Source: JBHGBM01 sp041946965 (lineage in GTDB: Bacteria; Acidobacteriota; Terriglobia; Bryobacterales; Bryobacteraceae). From it: DNA of 64,000 nt. Below are positions 15,769 to 23,401 of this stretch, one piece after another. Position 1 is the first letter of the stretch. The number at the start of each line of letters is the position of its first letter. The translations under genes and the position numbers were made by a program. The DNA is taken from the NCBI GenBank assembly GCA_041946965.1, contig JBHGBM010000012.1:1-64000 (forward strand). The letters are read 5' to 3'. The notes under the pieces were generated by a model. The model did not search any database. It was given only the letters and a program-made list of their open reading frames with translations, and had not been told where the DNA came from.

Positions 15769-17265
15769 GTGCCGGTCCTGATCTTCATCACGGTCGCCCT
15801 CATTGCCGCGTGCGGGCTGATCTATGAGCTGGTGGCCGGGGCGCTGGCCAGCTACCTTCTGGGCGACAGCGTTTTTCAGTTCTCCACCGTGATTGGGACG
15901 TACCTCTCGGCGATGGGCGCGGGGAGTTACCTCTCGCGCTACGTGACGCGCGGGCTGGCGGCGCGCTTCGTAGCCATCGAGCTGATGGTGGCGGTGGTGG
16001 GCGGATTCTCTTCGGCTGCGCTGTTTCTGGCGTTCGCCTATACCGACGGCTTCCGGCTGCTGCTGTACGTCATGGTGGTGGCGGTGGGCGTGCTCGTGGG
16101 GCTGGAGATCCCGCTCATCATGCGCATCCTGAGAGAGCGGGTGGAGTTCCGCGAGCTGGTGGCGCACGTGCTCACCTTCGACTACCTGGGCGCGCTGGCG
16201 GCTTCCCTGCTCTTCCCCATCGTGCTGGCGCCGCGGCTGGGCATGGTGCGCGCCGCGCTGCTGTTCGGACTGGTGAACGCCGGGGTGGCGCTGTGGTCCA
16301 CCTGGCTGTTTCGCGAGCTGCTGGGCGGCGGCTTGCGGCTGCGGGCGGCGAGCTTCGCGGTGATTGCGGTGCTGGCGGCGGGCTTCGCCGGGGCGGAGCG
16401 CGTGACGGCGGCGGCGGACAACAACCTGTACGCGGACGAGGTGATCCTCGCGCGCAACACCCGCTACCAGCGCATCGTGCTCACGCGGTGGAAGAACGAC
16501 CTGCGGCTGTTTCTCAGCGGGCACCTGCAATTCAGCTCGCGCGACGAGTACCGCTACCACGAGGCGCTGGTGCATCCGGGGCTGGCGGCGCTGCCAGGCG
16601 CCCGGCGCGTGCTGGTGCTGGGCGGCGGCGACGGACTGGCGGTGCGCGAAATCCTGAAGCACCCGAGCGTGGAAAGCGTCACGCTGGTGGACCTGGATCC
16701 GGGGATGACGGACTTGTTCGCCACGCACCCCGTACTTTCGGACCTGAACCGGGGATCGCTGAAGAATCCCAAGGTGCGCGTGGTGAACGCCGACGCCTTT
16801 CCATGGCTGGACACCAACACGGAGCCGTACGACTTCGTGGCGGTGGATTTTCCCGACCCCACCAACTACTCGCTGGGGAAGCTCTACACCACGGCGTTCT
16901 ACCGGCTGCTGGCGAAGCACCTCAGCAAAGGCGGCCTGGCGGCGATTCAAAGCACCTCGCCCATGTTCGCGCGGCAATCCTACTGGTGCGTGGTGGAAAC
17001 GGTGCGGCAGGCCGGCCTGCGCGCGCACCCGTATCACGTCTACGTGCCGTCATTCGGGGAGTGGGGCTTCGTGCTGGCAGGCGCGGGGCCCTACGAGCCG
17101 CCCGCGCGGCTGCCCCCGGACCTGCGCTTCCTGCGCGTGGAAAACATACCGGCGATGTTCCAGTTCCCCGCGGACATGCAGCCCGTGCCGGCCGAGCCGA
17201 ACCGGCTGAACGACCAGGTGCTGGTGCGGTATTACGACCGCGAGTGGAGCGAGATCGCGCGGTGA
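15769..17265 (+). CDS. Membrane-embedded spermidine synthase family protein
   Basis: The 498-residue protein joins a membrane domain of about seven helices (residues 1-210) to an aminopropyltransferase domain (about 225-455). The catalytic half keeps FLSGHLQFSSRDEYRYHEAL, the nucleotide motif LGGGDG, the acidic VDLDPG, and VDFPDPTNYSLGKLY holding the base aspartate. Such fusions occur widely, and their true amine acceptor is usually untested. The start is GTG at 15769. It is the last gene of the operon. With SpeD it could make spermidine or an aminopropylated product at the membrane. Confidence 0.88.
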   Translation: MPVLIFITVALIAACGLIYELVAGALASYLLGDSVFQFSTVIGTYLSAMGAGSYLSRYVTRGLAARFVAIELMVAVVGGFSSAALFLAFAYTDGFRLLLYVMVVAVGVLVGLEIPLIMRILRERVEFRELVAHVLTFDYLGALAASLLFPIVLAPRLGMVRAALLFGLVNAGVALWSTWLFRELLGGGLRLRAASFAVIAVLAAGFAGAERVTAAADNNLYADEVILARNTRYQRIVLTRWKNDLRLFLSGHLQFSSRDEYRYHEALVHPGLAALPGARRVLVLGGGDGLAVREILKHPSVESVTLVDLDPGMTDLFATHPVLSDLNRGSLKNPKVRVVNADAFPWLDTNTEPYDFVAVDFPDPTNYSLGKLYTTAFYRLLAKHLSKGGLAAIQSTSPMFARQSYWCVVETVRQAGLRAHPYHVYVPSFGEWGFVLAGAGPYEPPARLPPDLRFLRVENIPAMFQFPADMQPVPAEPNRLNDQVLVRYYDREWSEIAR

Positions 17266-17311
17266 TTGGTGATGACGTAGTTGTTCTACGCCGCGCCCCC
17301 GCTCCCTCGCG

Positions 17312-17472
17312 GTCGCGGCCAGGCATCCGGGCGAGATCATCAAAGAGGAGTACCTGCTGCCTCTCGGCATGAGTGTCAACTCACTTGCCAAGCAGCTCGG
17401 AGTCGCCGCGACGCGCCTTAACGAGATCGTTCGCGGACGGCGCGGCATAAGCGCGGATGCGGCGCTGCGGCT
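17312..17472 (+). pseudogene. HigA-type antitoxin relic, truncated at both ends
   Basis: The frame reads HPGEIIKEEYLLPLGMSVNS, then a helix-turn-helix (LAKQLGVAATRLNEIV) and GRRGISADAALRL, which is the N-terminal half of HigA/VapI antitoxins. There is no start codon upstream before the in-frame stop at 17273. The homology ends abruptly after AALRL, where the lpxI stop codon from the opposite strand is reached. No HigB toxin is present. The relic marks a deletion or recombination joint between the polyamine operon and the lpx cluster. Confidence 0.6.
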
Positions 17473-18285
17473 CTACTCCCCGACTGCAAACCCCGCGATC
17501 GCCAAACCCGCCGCGTCCGCCTGCGCCAGCATCTCTTCGCGGTCGAGGAGCAGCGTGCGGCCGGCGTCCACGGCGAGCGCGGTGGCGTTGGTTTCGCGCA
17601 TCACGGCGACGGTGCCCGGACCCGCCACCGGCACATCGAACAGCAGATGCCCACGCCGGCGCGATGCTTTTACCAGCGTGAGCGGCCTTCCGTTCACCAG
17701 GCTCGCGGCGCGGCGGAGCATCGCGTCGGTGCCCTCCATGGCTTCCACCGCCACGCAGGCGCGCTCGCAGATGGCCACGCTCTGGCCCACGTCGAGCCCC
17801 GCCAGCGCATTGGCGATGCGGCGGCCGTATTCCACGTCGGCCTGTTCGCGCTTGTCGAGCGTGCGCCGCGTCATGGCGCCCTCGGTGGCGAGCAGCGGCT
17901 TGAGCAGCGCGGTCGAGTCCGTCAGGCGGATGCCTTCGCTCTCCAGTTCCCGCATCACGGCGCCGATCAGCCCGTCGGTGTTCTGGAACGGCAGACGCAT
18001 CAGCAGTTTCGAGAGCCGCCAGTCGGGGCGTATGGAGGAGAAGATCTGCGCGTGCTTCACCTGCCCGGCCATCACAAGTTCGGAAATCCCTTCTTCTTTC
18101 AGAATTTCGATAAGCCGGCCCAACTGCCCGAGCGAGATCCAGTGGCAGCGTGCGGCAAGCTGTTCGACTTCCGGCGCGGCCTCTTCCTTGATGGCGACAG
18201 CCACCACCTCGTGCCCCAGCCGGCTCGCGCTTTCAAGCGCCAGCAGCGGAAAGCGCCCGTTCCCGGCGATCAGGCCGTAGCGCAT
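17473..18285 (-). CDS. lpxI: UDP-2,3-diacylglucosamine pyrophosphatase LpxI
   Basis: The 270-residue protein belongs to the LpxI (DUF1009) family. It has the N-terminal Rossmann-like part starting YGLIAGNGRFPLLAL and the C-terminal part with TLVKASRRRGHLLFDVPVAGPGTV and DREEM. LpxI replaces LpxH in many alphaproteobacteria and other phyla, making lipid X from UDP-diacylglucosamine. The ATG at 18285 overlaps the lpxA stop; a GTG one codon earlier is also open. It is the third gene in fabZ-lpxA-lpxI. Confidence 0.9.
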   Translation of the reverse strand: MRYGLIAGNGRFPLLALESASRLGHEVVAVAIKEEAAPEVEQLAARCHWISLGQLGRLIEILKEEGISELVMAGQVKHAQIFSSIRPDWRLSKLLMRLPFQNTDGLIGAVMRELESEGIRLTDSTALLKPLLATEGAMTRRTLDKREQADVEYGRRIANALAGLDVGQSVAICERACVAVEAMEGTDAMLRRAASLVNGRPLTLVKASRRRGHLLFDVPVAGPGTVAVMRETNATALAVDAGRTLLLDREEMLAQADAAGLAIAGFAVGE

Positions 18286-19061
18286 CACTTCACCACGCCG
18301 CGCGAGGAGGAGCGGATGAACTCGATCAGCTCATCCACTTCGGCGCAAGGCGGCACGTCGGCGCGGATGCGCTCGATGGCCTGGCTGGTGTTCAGTCCCG
18401 CGCGCGTCAGCAGCCGGAGAGCGGTTTGCAGGCACTCGATGGACTCCGTGGGGAACCCGCGCCGCTCCAATCCGATGCGGTTGGCGCCGAAGACCTTGAT
18501 CGCGCGCTCGCTCACGGTGCTGGAAAACGGCATCACGTCCTGCGTCACCACGCTGTAGCCGCCGATGATGGAGTGCCGGCCGATGCGGCAGAACTGGTGT
18601 ACGCCGGTGGACGCGCTGATCACCGCCCAATCGCCCACCGTGACGTGCCCGCCGAGCGTGGCGGCATGGCCCAGCACCACGTGGCTGCCCACATCGCAAT
18701 CGTGCGCCACGTGCACGTAGGCCATCAGCAGGTTATCGCTGCCGATCGAGGTCAGCATGCCACCGCCCACGGTGCCGCGGTGAATGGTGACGAACTCGCG
18801 GACCTTGTTGCGGTCGCCGATGCGCGTTTCGGAGCGCTCCCCCCGGTATTTCAGGTCCTGCGAGGCCACGCCCACGGTGCTGTACGGGAAGAAGATGTTG
18901 TCTTCGCCGATGCGGATGGGGCCCTCGACGTAAACGTGCGCCATCAAGCGTGTGCGCTCGCCGATTTCCACGTCAGGACCAACGACGCAGTACGGACCGA
19001 TCTCGGCCGTCGGGGCCACTCGCGCCCGCGCATCTACGATCGCCGTCGCGTGTACCGGCAT
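18285..19061 (-). CDS. lpxA: UDP-N-acetylglucosamine acyltransferase LpxA
   Basis: The 258-residue protein is a left-handed beta helix of hexapeptide repeats followed by a helical C-terminus. Typical stretches are ATAIVDARARVAPTAEIGPY, TIHRGT, AYVHVAHDCDVG containing the catalytic His, and GLERRGF. It performs the first acylation step of lipid A synthesis. I chose the ATG at 19061, which overlaps the fabZ stop; thirteen further codons upstream are open but do not resemble the family. Confidence 0.95.
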   Translation of the reverse strand: MPVHATAIVDARARVAPTAEIGPYCVVGPDVEIGERTRLMAHVYVEGPIRIGEDNIFFPYSTVGVASQDLKYRGERSETRIGDRNKVREFVTIHRGTVGGGMLTSIGSDNLLMAYVHVAHDCDVGSHVVLGHAATLGGHVTVGDWAVISASTGVHQFCRIGRHSIIGGYSVVTQDVMPFSSTVSERAIKVFGANRIGLERRGFPTESIECLQTALRLLTRAGLNTSQAIERIRADVPPCAEVDELIEFIRSSSRGVVK

Positions 19062-19513
19062 CAGACGGATAGCCGCTCGTCCTTGTCGGCGAGCTTGCAC
19101 ATGACTTCTGCCTCGGCCACCACCTGCCCGTTCACCGTGGCGCGGCCGGCCATCTTGGCAACCGATGCCTTGCGCTTGATGACCGTCATTTCCATGCGCA
19201 ACTGGTCGCCGGGCACCACCGGCCTGCGGAAGCGCGCGTTCTCGATGGACACCAGCAACACGAGCTTGTTCTCGCGGCCGGCGATGGATTTCAGCACCAG
19301 CACGCCGGCGGTCTGAGCCAGCGCTTCTACGATCAGCACACCGGGCATCACCGGGAAGTCGGGAAAATGGCCCTGGAAGAATGGTTCGTTGTGGGTCACG
19401 TTTTTGATGCCCACCACGCGCTCCGCCTCCATCTCCACGATGCGATCCACCAGCAGCATGGGGTACCGGTGCGGCAGGATCTGGCGGATCTCGTTAACGT
19501 CCAAAGTGGTCAT
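19061..19513 (-). CDS. fabZ: (3R)-hydroxyacyl-ACP dehydratase FabZ
   Basis: The 150-residue hot-dog-fold enzyme shows LPHRYPMLLVDRI and the catalytic HFPDFPVMPGVLIVEALAQ with its His and Glu. It dehydrates beta-hydroxyacyl-ACP. Its position before lpxA lets fatty acid and lipid A synthesis share the hydroxyacyl pool, as in many diderms. The start at 19513 was chosen because MTTLDVNEI leads straight into the conserved region. TATAAT lies only 10 bases upstream, so the transcript may be nearly leaderless. Confidence 0.95.
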   Translation of the reverse strand: MTTLDVNEIRQILPHRYPMLLVDRIVEMEAERVVGIKNVTHNEPFFQGHFPDFPVMPGVLIVEALAQTAGVLVLKSIAGRENKLVLLVSIENARFRRPVVPGDQLRMEMTVIKRKASVAKMAGRATVNGQVVAEAEVMCKLADKDERLSV

Positions 19514-19522
19514 GAATGCCGC

Positions 19523-19529
19523 TATTATA
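19523..19529. promoter_or_regulatory. Overlapping divergent -10 boxes for fabZ and the M20 peptidase
   Basis: CTATTATAG is nearly symmetric. On the minus strand it contains TATAAT (19529-19524) for fabZ and on the plus strand TATTAT (19523-19528) for the peptidase gene. Neither has a convincing -35. The short distance to both coding starts suggests very short or absent leaders. Confidence 0.4.
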
Positions 19530-19535
19530 GCAACG

Positions 19536-20678
19536 GTGGATGCTTTCCTCGATTTTGCGCAACGCAAGCGGCGGGCTATCATCGCGCTGATCCGTCAACT
19601 GGTGGAGTGCGAATCGCCGAGCGGCGACCCGGCGGCGGTGAACCGCTTCGTCGAGCTGGTTTCCGATACCGTGGCGCCGTTGGCTTCCGTGCGCGCCACC
19701 AGCGGCGGCCGGTTTGGCAGAAACCTGGTTTGTGAGTTCCGCCTGCCCGGCCGGAAGAAGCGCGGACAGATCCTGGCACTCGGCCATTCCGATACCGTGT
19801 GGGCCGTGGGCACGCTGCGCGCGATGCCCTTCCGCGAAGCCGAAGGCCGGCTGTGGGGCCCGGGCGTGCTCGACATGAAATCCGGTGTGGCATTCTTCAT
19901 CTTCGCCATGCGCGCCCTGCGCGAGTTGGACGTGCCCGTGCCGAGCCGTGTCTTCATGCAACTGAACAGCGACGAGGAAGTGGGGAGCGAGGTTTCCCGC
20001 GTGCTCACCGCGCGCAACGCGAAACACAGCAAGGCGGTGCTGGTGCTGGAGCCCGCCACGGGGCTGGAAGGCAGGCTCAAGACCGCGCGCAAGGGCGTAG
20101 GCGATTTCACCGTCACGGTGCGCGGCAAGGCGGCGCATTCAGGCGTGGATTTCGCCGCGGGCGCTAGCGCCGTGCTGGAGCTCGCGCGGCAGATCGAAAA
20201 GATCGCCGGGTTCACCGACCTGAAGCGCGGCATCACCGTGAACCCCGGCATGATTGCGGGCGGCACGCGCTCGAACGTGGTGGCGGCGGAGGCGCGTGCG
20301 GAGGTGGATATGCGCGTGGTGCGCCTGAAGGACGCGCCCGCGCTTGAGCGCAGGTTCCGCGCCCTGCGTCCGTTCGACAAGCGCTGCACCCTCGAAGTGC
20401 GCGGCGGCCTGAACCGGCCGCCGATGGAGCGCTCCCCCGGCATTGTGAGGCTTTTCCGTCTGGCGCAGGCGCTAGGGCGCGAGATCGGGCTGGAACTGGA
20501 CGAGTCGCTCACGGGCGGCGGCTCCGACGGAAACTTCACCGCGGCCATGGGCGTGCCCACGCTGGACGGACTCGGCGGGGTGGGTGAGGGCGCGCACGCG
20601 GCGGGGGAGAGCATTCTCATCGATCAGATCGCTCCGCGCACCGCGCTGCTCGCGAAGCTGGTGGCCAATATCCCATGA
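19536..20678 (+). CDS. M20 family metallopeptidase (carboxypeptidase G2-like)
   Basis: The protein, about 380 residues, has the zinc sites of M20 peptidases: GHSDTVW, GPGVLDMKSG, the catalytic NSDEEVGS, LEPATG and the final GAHAAGE. A dimerisation domain is inserted in the middle (about 175-285). The closest build is carboxypeptidase G2, a glutamate carboxypeptidase. No signal peptide is present in this form. I prefer GTG 19536; an ATG at 19512 is in frame but would share its bases with the fabZ start codon. The stop overlaps the next ATG. Confidence 0.85.
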   Translation: MDAFLDFAQRKRRAIIALIRQLVECESPSGDPAAVNRFVELVSDTVAPLASVRATSGGRFGRNLVCEFRLPGRKKRGQILALGHSDTVWAVGTLRAMPFREAEGRLWGPGVLDMKSGVAFFIFAMRALRELDVPVPSRVFMQLNSDEEVGSEVSRVLTARNAKHSKAVLVLEPATGLEGRLKTARKGVGDFTVTVRGKAAHSGVDFAAGASAVLELARQIEKIAGFTDLKRGITVNPGMIAGGTRSNVVAAEARAEVDMRVVRLKDAPALERRFRALRPFDKRCTLEVRGGLNRPPMERSPGIVRLFRLAQALGREIGLELDESLTGGGSDGNFTAAMGVPTLDGLGGVGEGAHAAGESILIDQIAPRTALLAKLVANIP

Positions 20679-21049
20679 AGACTTTGAAGCAGATGTTGGA
20701 AGAGGCGAACGCCGCCGTCGATGCGGTTCCGCCACGGCAGGCGATGACCTGGTTGGAAGACGAGACGACCGTGTTCATAGACCTGCGCGACAGCGCGGAG
20801 ATTGCGGCGGACGGCGCGATTCCGGGCGCCGTACACGTGGACCGCGGCATGCTCGAATTCCGCATCGATCCAAAGAGTCCGTTCCACAATCCGGTGTTCA
20901 CTTCGGGGAAACGGCTGGTGTTTTACTGCGCCGGTGGAGGCCGTTCCGCACTGGCCGCGGCCACCGCGATCGAGATGGGGCTGGCGGACGTGGTCCACGT
21001 GCAGGGCGGGCTCAAGGCGTGGAAGGAAGCCGGAGGCCCCACAACGTAG
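20675..21049 (+). CDS. Cytoplasmic rhodanese-like domain protein
   Basis: The 124-residue protein is a single rhodanese domain with VFIDLRDSAEIAADGAIPGA, the active-site loop FYCAGGGRSA (a Cys followed by six loop residues) and a GGLKAWKEAG end. Rhodaneses transfer sulfane sulfur or bind thiolates. It has no signal peptide, starts in ATGA overlap with the M20 peptidase gene and is followed by a closely similar exported copy. The donor and acceptor are unknown. Confidence 0.85.
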   Translation: MKTLKQMLEEANAAVDAVPPRQAMTWLEDETTVFIDLRDSAEIAADGAIPGAVHVDRGMLEFRIDPKSPFHNPVFTSGKRLVFYCAGGGRSALAAATAIEMGLADVVHVQGGLKAWKEAGGPTT

Positions 21050-21064
21050 CGCACAGGAGGTCGT

Positions 21065-21526
21065 ATGCTTAGCAGTTTCCGTGGGGCCGCGCTGCTGGTT
21101 CTTTCCGGCGTCTGCTTTGGACAAGCTGGCAAACCTCCGGCAAGAACTCTGAAGCAGATGTTGGAGGAGGCGAACGCCGCCGTGCAAGCCGTCGCCCCCA
21201 AGGAGGCGTTCGCCTGGGTGGGACGCCAGGACACCGTCTTTATCGACCTGCGCGACAGCGCGGAATTGGCGAAGGACGGCTCCATTCCCGGCGCCGTACA
21301 CATGCCGCGCGGCTCACTGGAACTCCGCATTGACCCTGCCAGCCCCTCGCACAACCCGGTCTTCTCTTCAGGAAAGCGGCTGGTCTTTTACTGCGCGAGC
21401 GGAAACCGTTCCGCGCTGGCCGGGGCCACGGCCCTGGCAATGGGCCTGGAAAACGTGGTGCATCTACAGGGCGGATTCAGGGCCTGGAAGGAAGCCGGCG
21501 GGCCGATTCGTCCGCCTGCGAAGTAG
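21065..21526 (+). CDS. Exported rhodanese-like domain protein, sister of the preceding gene
   Basis: The 153-residue protein has a Sec signal (about residues 1-20, ending VCFGQAG) and a rhodanese domain very similar to the upstream gene. Shared stretches include LKQMLEEANAAV, TVFIDLRDSAE, GSIPGAVH and GLxxVVHxQGG. The active-site loop is FYCASGNRSA. The pair is clearly a tandem duplication in which this copy gained export to the periplasm. An AGGAGG site precedes the ATG. Confidence 0.85.
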   Translation: MLSSFRGAALLVLSGVCFGQAGKPPARTLKQMLEEANAAVQAVAPKEAFAWVGRQDTVFIDLRDSAELAKDGSIPGAVHMPRGSLELRIDPASPSHNPVFSSGKRLVFYCASGNRSALAGATALAMGLENVVHLQGGFRAWKEAGGPIRPPAK

Positions 21527-21533
21527 CGCAAGG

Positions 21534-22451
21534 CTAACTCAGGAACCGGCCGGCATTCTCTTTCGTGACCAGCGTGGTGCCGGTATCCACACGCGCTTCC
21601 ACCGGCAGTCCACGCGCGGCCTTCACGGCTTCTTCCACAGCGCGGCGTCCCATCATCTCCGGATTCTGCGCCACCACTGCGTGCATCTGTCCCGCTTCGA
21701 CGGCGCGCACGGCTTCCTTGGTGGCGTCGAAGCCGACCAGCACGATGCCGCGCCTGCGGAGCGCCGCGATGGCCTCCATGGCGCCCAGCGCCATCTGGTC
21801 GTTGGTGGCGAAGACGGCGCTCAGGCCGGGCTGCGAGGTGAGGATGTTCTCCATCACCGTCATGCCGAGCGCGCGCTCGCTGTTGGCGGGTTGCACCGTG
21901 ACCACCTGTATCCCGGGGTGCGCCGCAACGGCTTCGCGGAAACCCGCCAGCCGGTCCTCGTGGGTGGCCACGCCGAGCACGCCGCGCAGCACCGCCACCT
22001 TCCCCTTCACGCCGATGGCGCGCGCCACGCAGTCGCCGGCGAGCTTCCCGCCCAGGCGGTTGTCCGTGCCGATGTAGCTGAGCTTGGCGGGCCACGCCAC
22101 ATCGGTGTCCACAATGAGCACCGGTATGCCCGCGGCTTTGGCCTTATCGAGCACGGGGATCACCTCGGAGACCCCCGCGGGCGCCACGGCAAGCGCCGAG
22201 ACTTTTTTCAGGATCTGGTCTTCCAGGATGGCAACCTGCTGGTCGATGTTGATCTCGCGTTCCGGCGCGAGCACCGCCAGGCCAACATCGCCGTGCGCGC
22301 GCGCCGCGGCTTCGGCGCCGTTCTTCAGGCGCTGCCAAAACTCGCTGTCGAGCGCCTTGGTCACTATGGCGATGGAGAGCTTCTTCGAGCCGCCGCTGCC
22401 GCAGGCGGCCAGCAGTAACGCTCCGCCAAACACGGTCCTGCGCGTCATCAT
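21534..22451 (-). CDS. Sugar ABC transporter substrate-binding lipoprotein (RbsB-like)
   Basis: The product, about 305 residues, starts with a lipoprotein signal (RRTVFGGALLLAACGSGG, lipobox LAAC) and continues as a periplasmic binding protein of the ribose/inositol type (peripla_BP_4). Recognisable stretches are VTKALDSEFWQRLKNGAEAA, DTDVAWPAKLSYIGTDN and ATNDQMALGAMEA. It is last in the minus-strand inositol operon, so inositol or a related polyol is the likely ligand. The start at 22451 overlaps the permease stop. Confidence 0.88.
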   Translation of the reverse strand: MMTRRTVFGGALLLAACGSGGSKKLSIAIVTKALDSEFWQRLKNGAEAAARAHGDVGLAVLAPEREINIDQQVAILEDQILKKVSALAVAPAGVSEVIPVLDKAKAAGIPVLIVDTDVAWPAKLSYIGTDNRLGGKLAGDCVARAIGVKGKVAVLRGVLGVATHEDRLAGFREAVAAHPGIQVVTVQPANSERALGMTVMENILTSQPGLSAVFATNDQMALGAMEAIAALRRRGIVLVGFDATKEAVRAVEAGQMHAVVAQNPEMMGRRAVEEAVKAARGLPVEARVDTGTTLVTKENAGRFLS

Positions 22452-23401
22452 GCCTTCCCCGCCCTCGCGCGGGTGGCCGCGCGCTGCCGCATGACGTCCA
22501 CCCATACCGCAATCACGATCACCACCCCGATAACCACCGTCTGCCAGTACGCCGAGACGTTCAGCAGGTTCAAGCCGTTTCGCAACACGCCCATGATTAA
22601 AGCTCCCACCAGGGTACCGCCGACCGTGCCCACTCCGCCGAAGAAACTGGCGCCGCCGATGATCACCGCGGCGATGGAATCAAGCTCCGCGCCCGCGCCC
22701 GCCAGCGGAAAACCGGAATTCATGCGGCCCGCGAGCACCACCGCCGCCGCCGCGGACATCAGCCCGCTCGCGCCGTACACCATGATGAGCCGCGCATCCA
22801 CCGGCACGCCGGAAAGCAGCGCGGCCTGCCGGTTGCCGCCGATGGCGTAGATGTCGCGCCCCGGCGTGGTGCGGGTGAGGAACACGTGGAAGAGCGCGCA
22901 AAACGCAATGACCACCAGCACCGCCATGGGGATCCCCGCCAGGGTTCCCGCGCCCCAATAGCGGAAGCCCGGGGGCAGCTCGGAGATCGGAAACCCGCCG
23001 GTGATCACCAGCGCCAGCCCGCGCGCCACGTTCATCATGCCGAGCGTGGGGATGAAGGGATGCGGCAGCTTCAGCTTGGTGTAGAGCACACCGTTGAGCG
23101 CGCCCATCGCGACGCCCGCCGCAAGCGACGCCGCGATGGCTATCCCCGCGGGCACGCCCGCTTTCAGCATCATAGCCGCGAGCACGCAGCACAAACCGAG
23201 AATGGAGCCGACGGAAAGATCGATGCCCGCGGTGATGATGACCAGCAGTTGCCCCAACGCCAGCAGTGCGTTCACCGCCGATTGCCGGAAGACGTTGAGC
23301 AGGTTGTCCACGGTAAGGAAGTGCTCGGAGAGCAGGCTGAGGGCGGCGCACATGGCCGCCAGGCCCGCCAGCGGCCCGAACCGCCGCAGCACGGTCTTCA
23401 T
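22448..23401 (-). CDS. Sugar ABC transporter permease (RbsC-like)
   Basis: The 317-residue protein has about nine membrane helices and the BPD_transp_2 family signatures QSAVNALLALGQLLVIITAG and IDLSVGSILGL. It forms the channel for a ribose/inositol-type importer. It follows the ATPase gene with no gap and overlaps the binding-protein gene. Gene order ATPase, permease, binding protein is usual for this transporter class. Confidence 0.9.
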   Translation of the reverse strand: MKTVLRRFGPLAGLAAMCAALSLLSEHFLTVDNLLNVFRQSAVNALLALGQLLVIITAGIDLSVGSILGLCCVLAAMMLKAGVPAGIAIAASLAAGVAMGALNGVLYTKLKLPHPFIPTLGMMNVARGLALVITGGFPISELPPGFRYWGAGTLAGIPMAVLVVIAFCALFHVFLTRTTPGRDIYAIGGNRQAALLSGVPVDARLIMVYGASGLMSAAAAVVLAGRMNSGFPLAGAGAELDSIAAVIIGGASFFGGVGTVGGTLVGALIMGVLRNGLNLLNVSAYWQTVVIGVVIVIAVWVDVMRQRAATRARAGKA

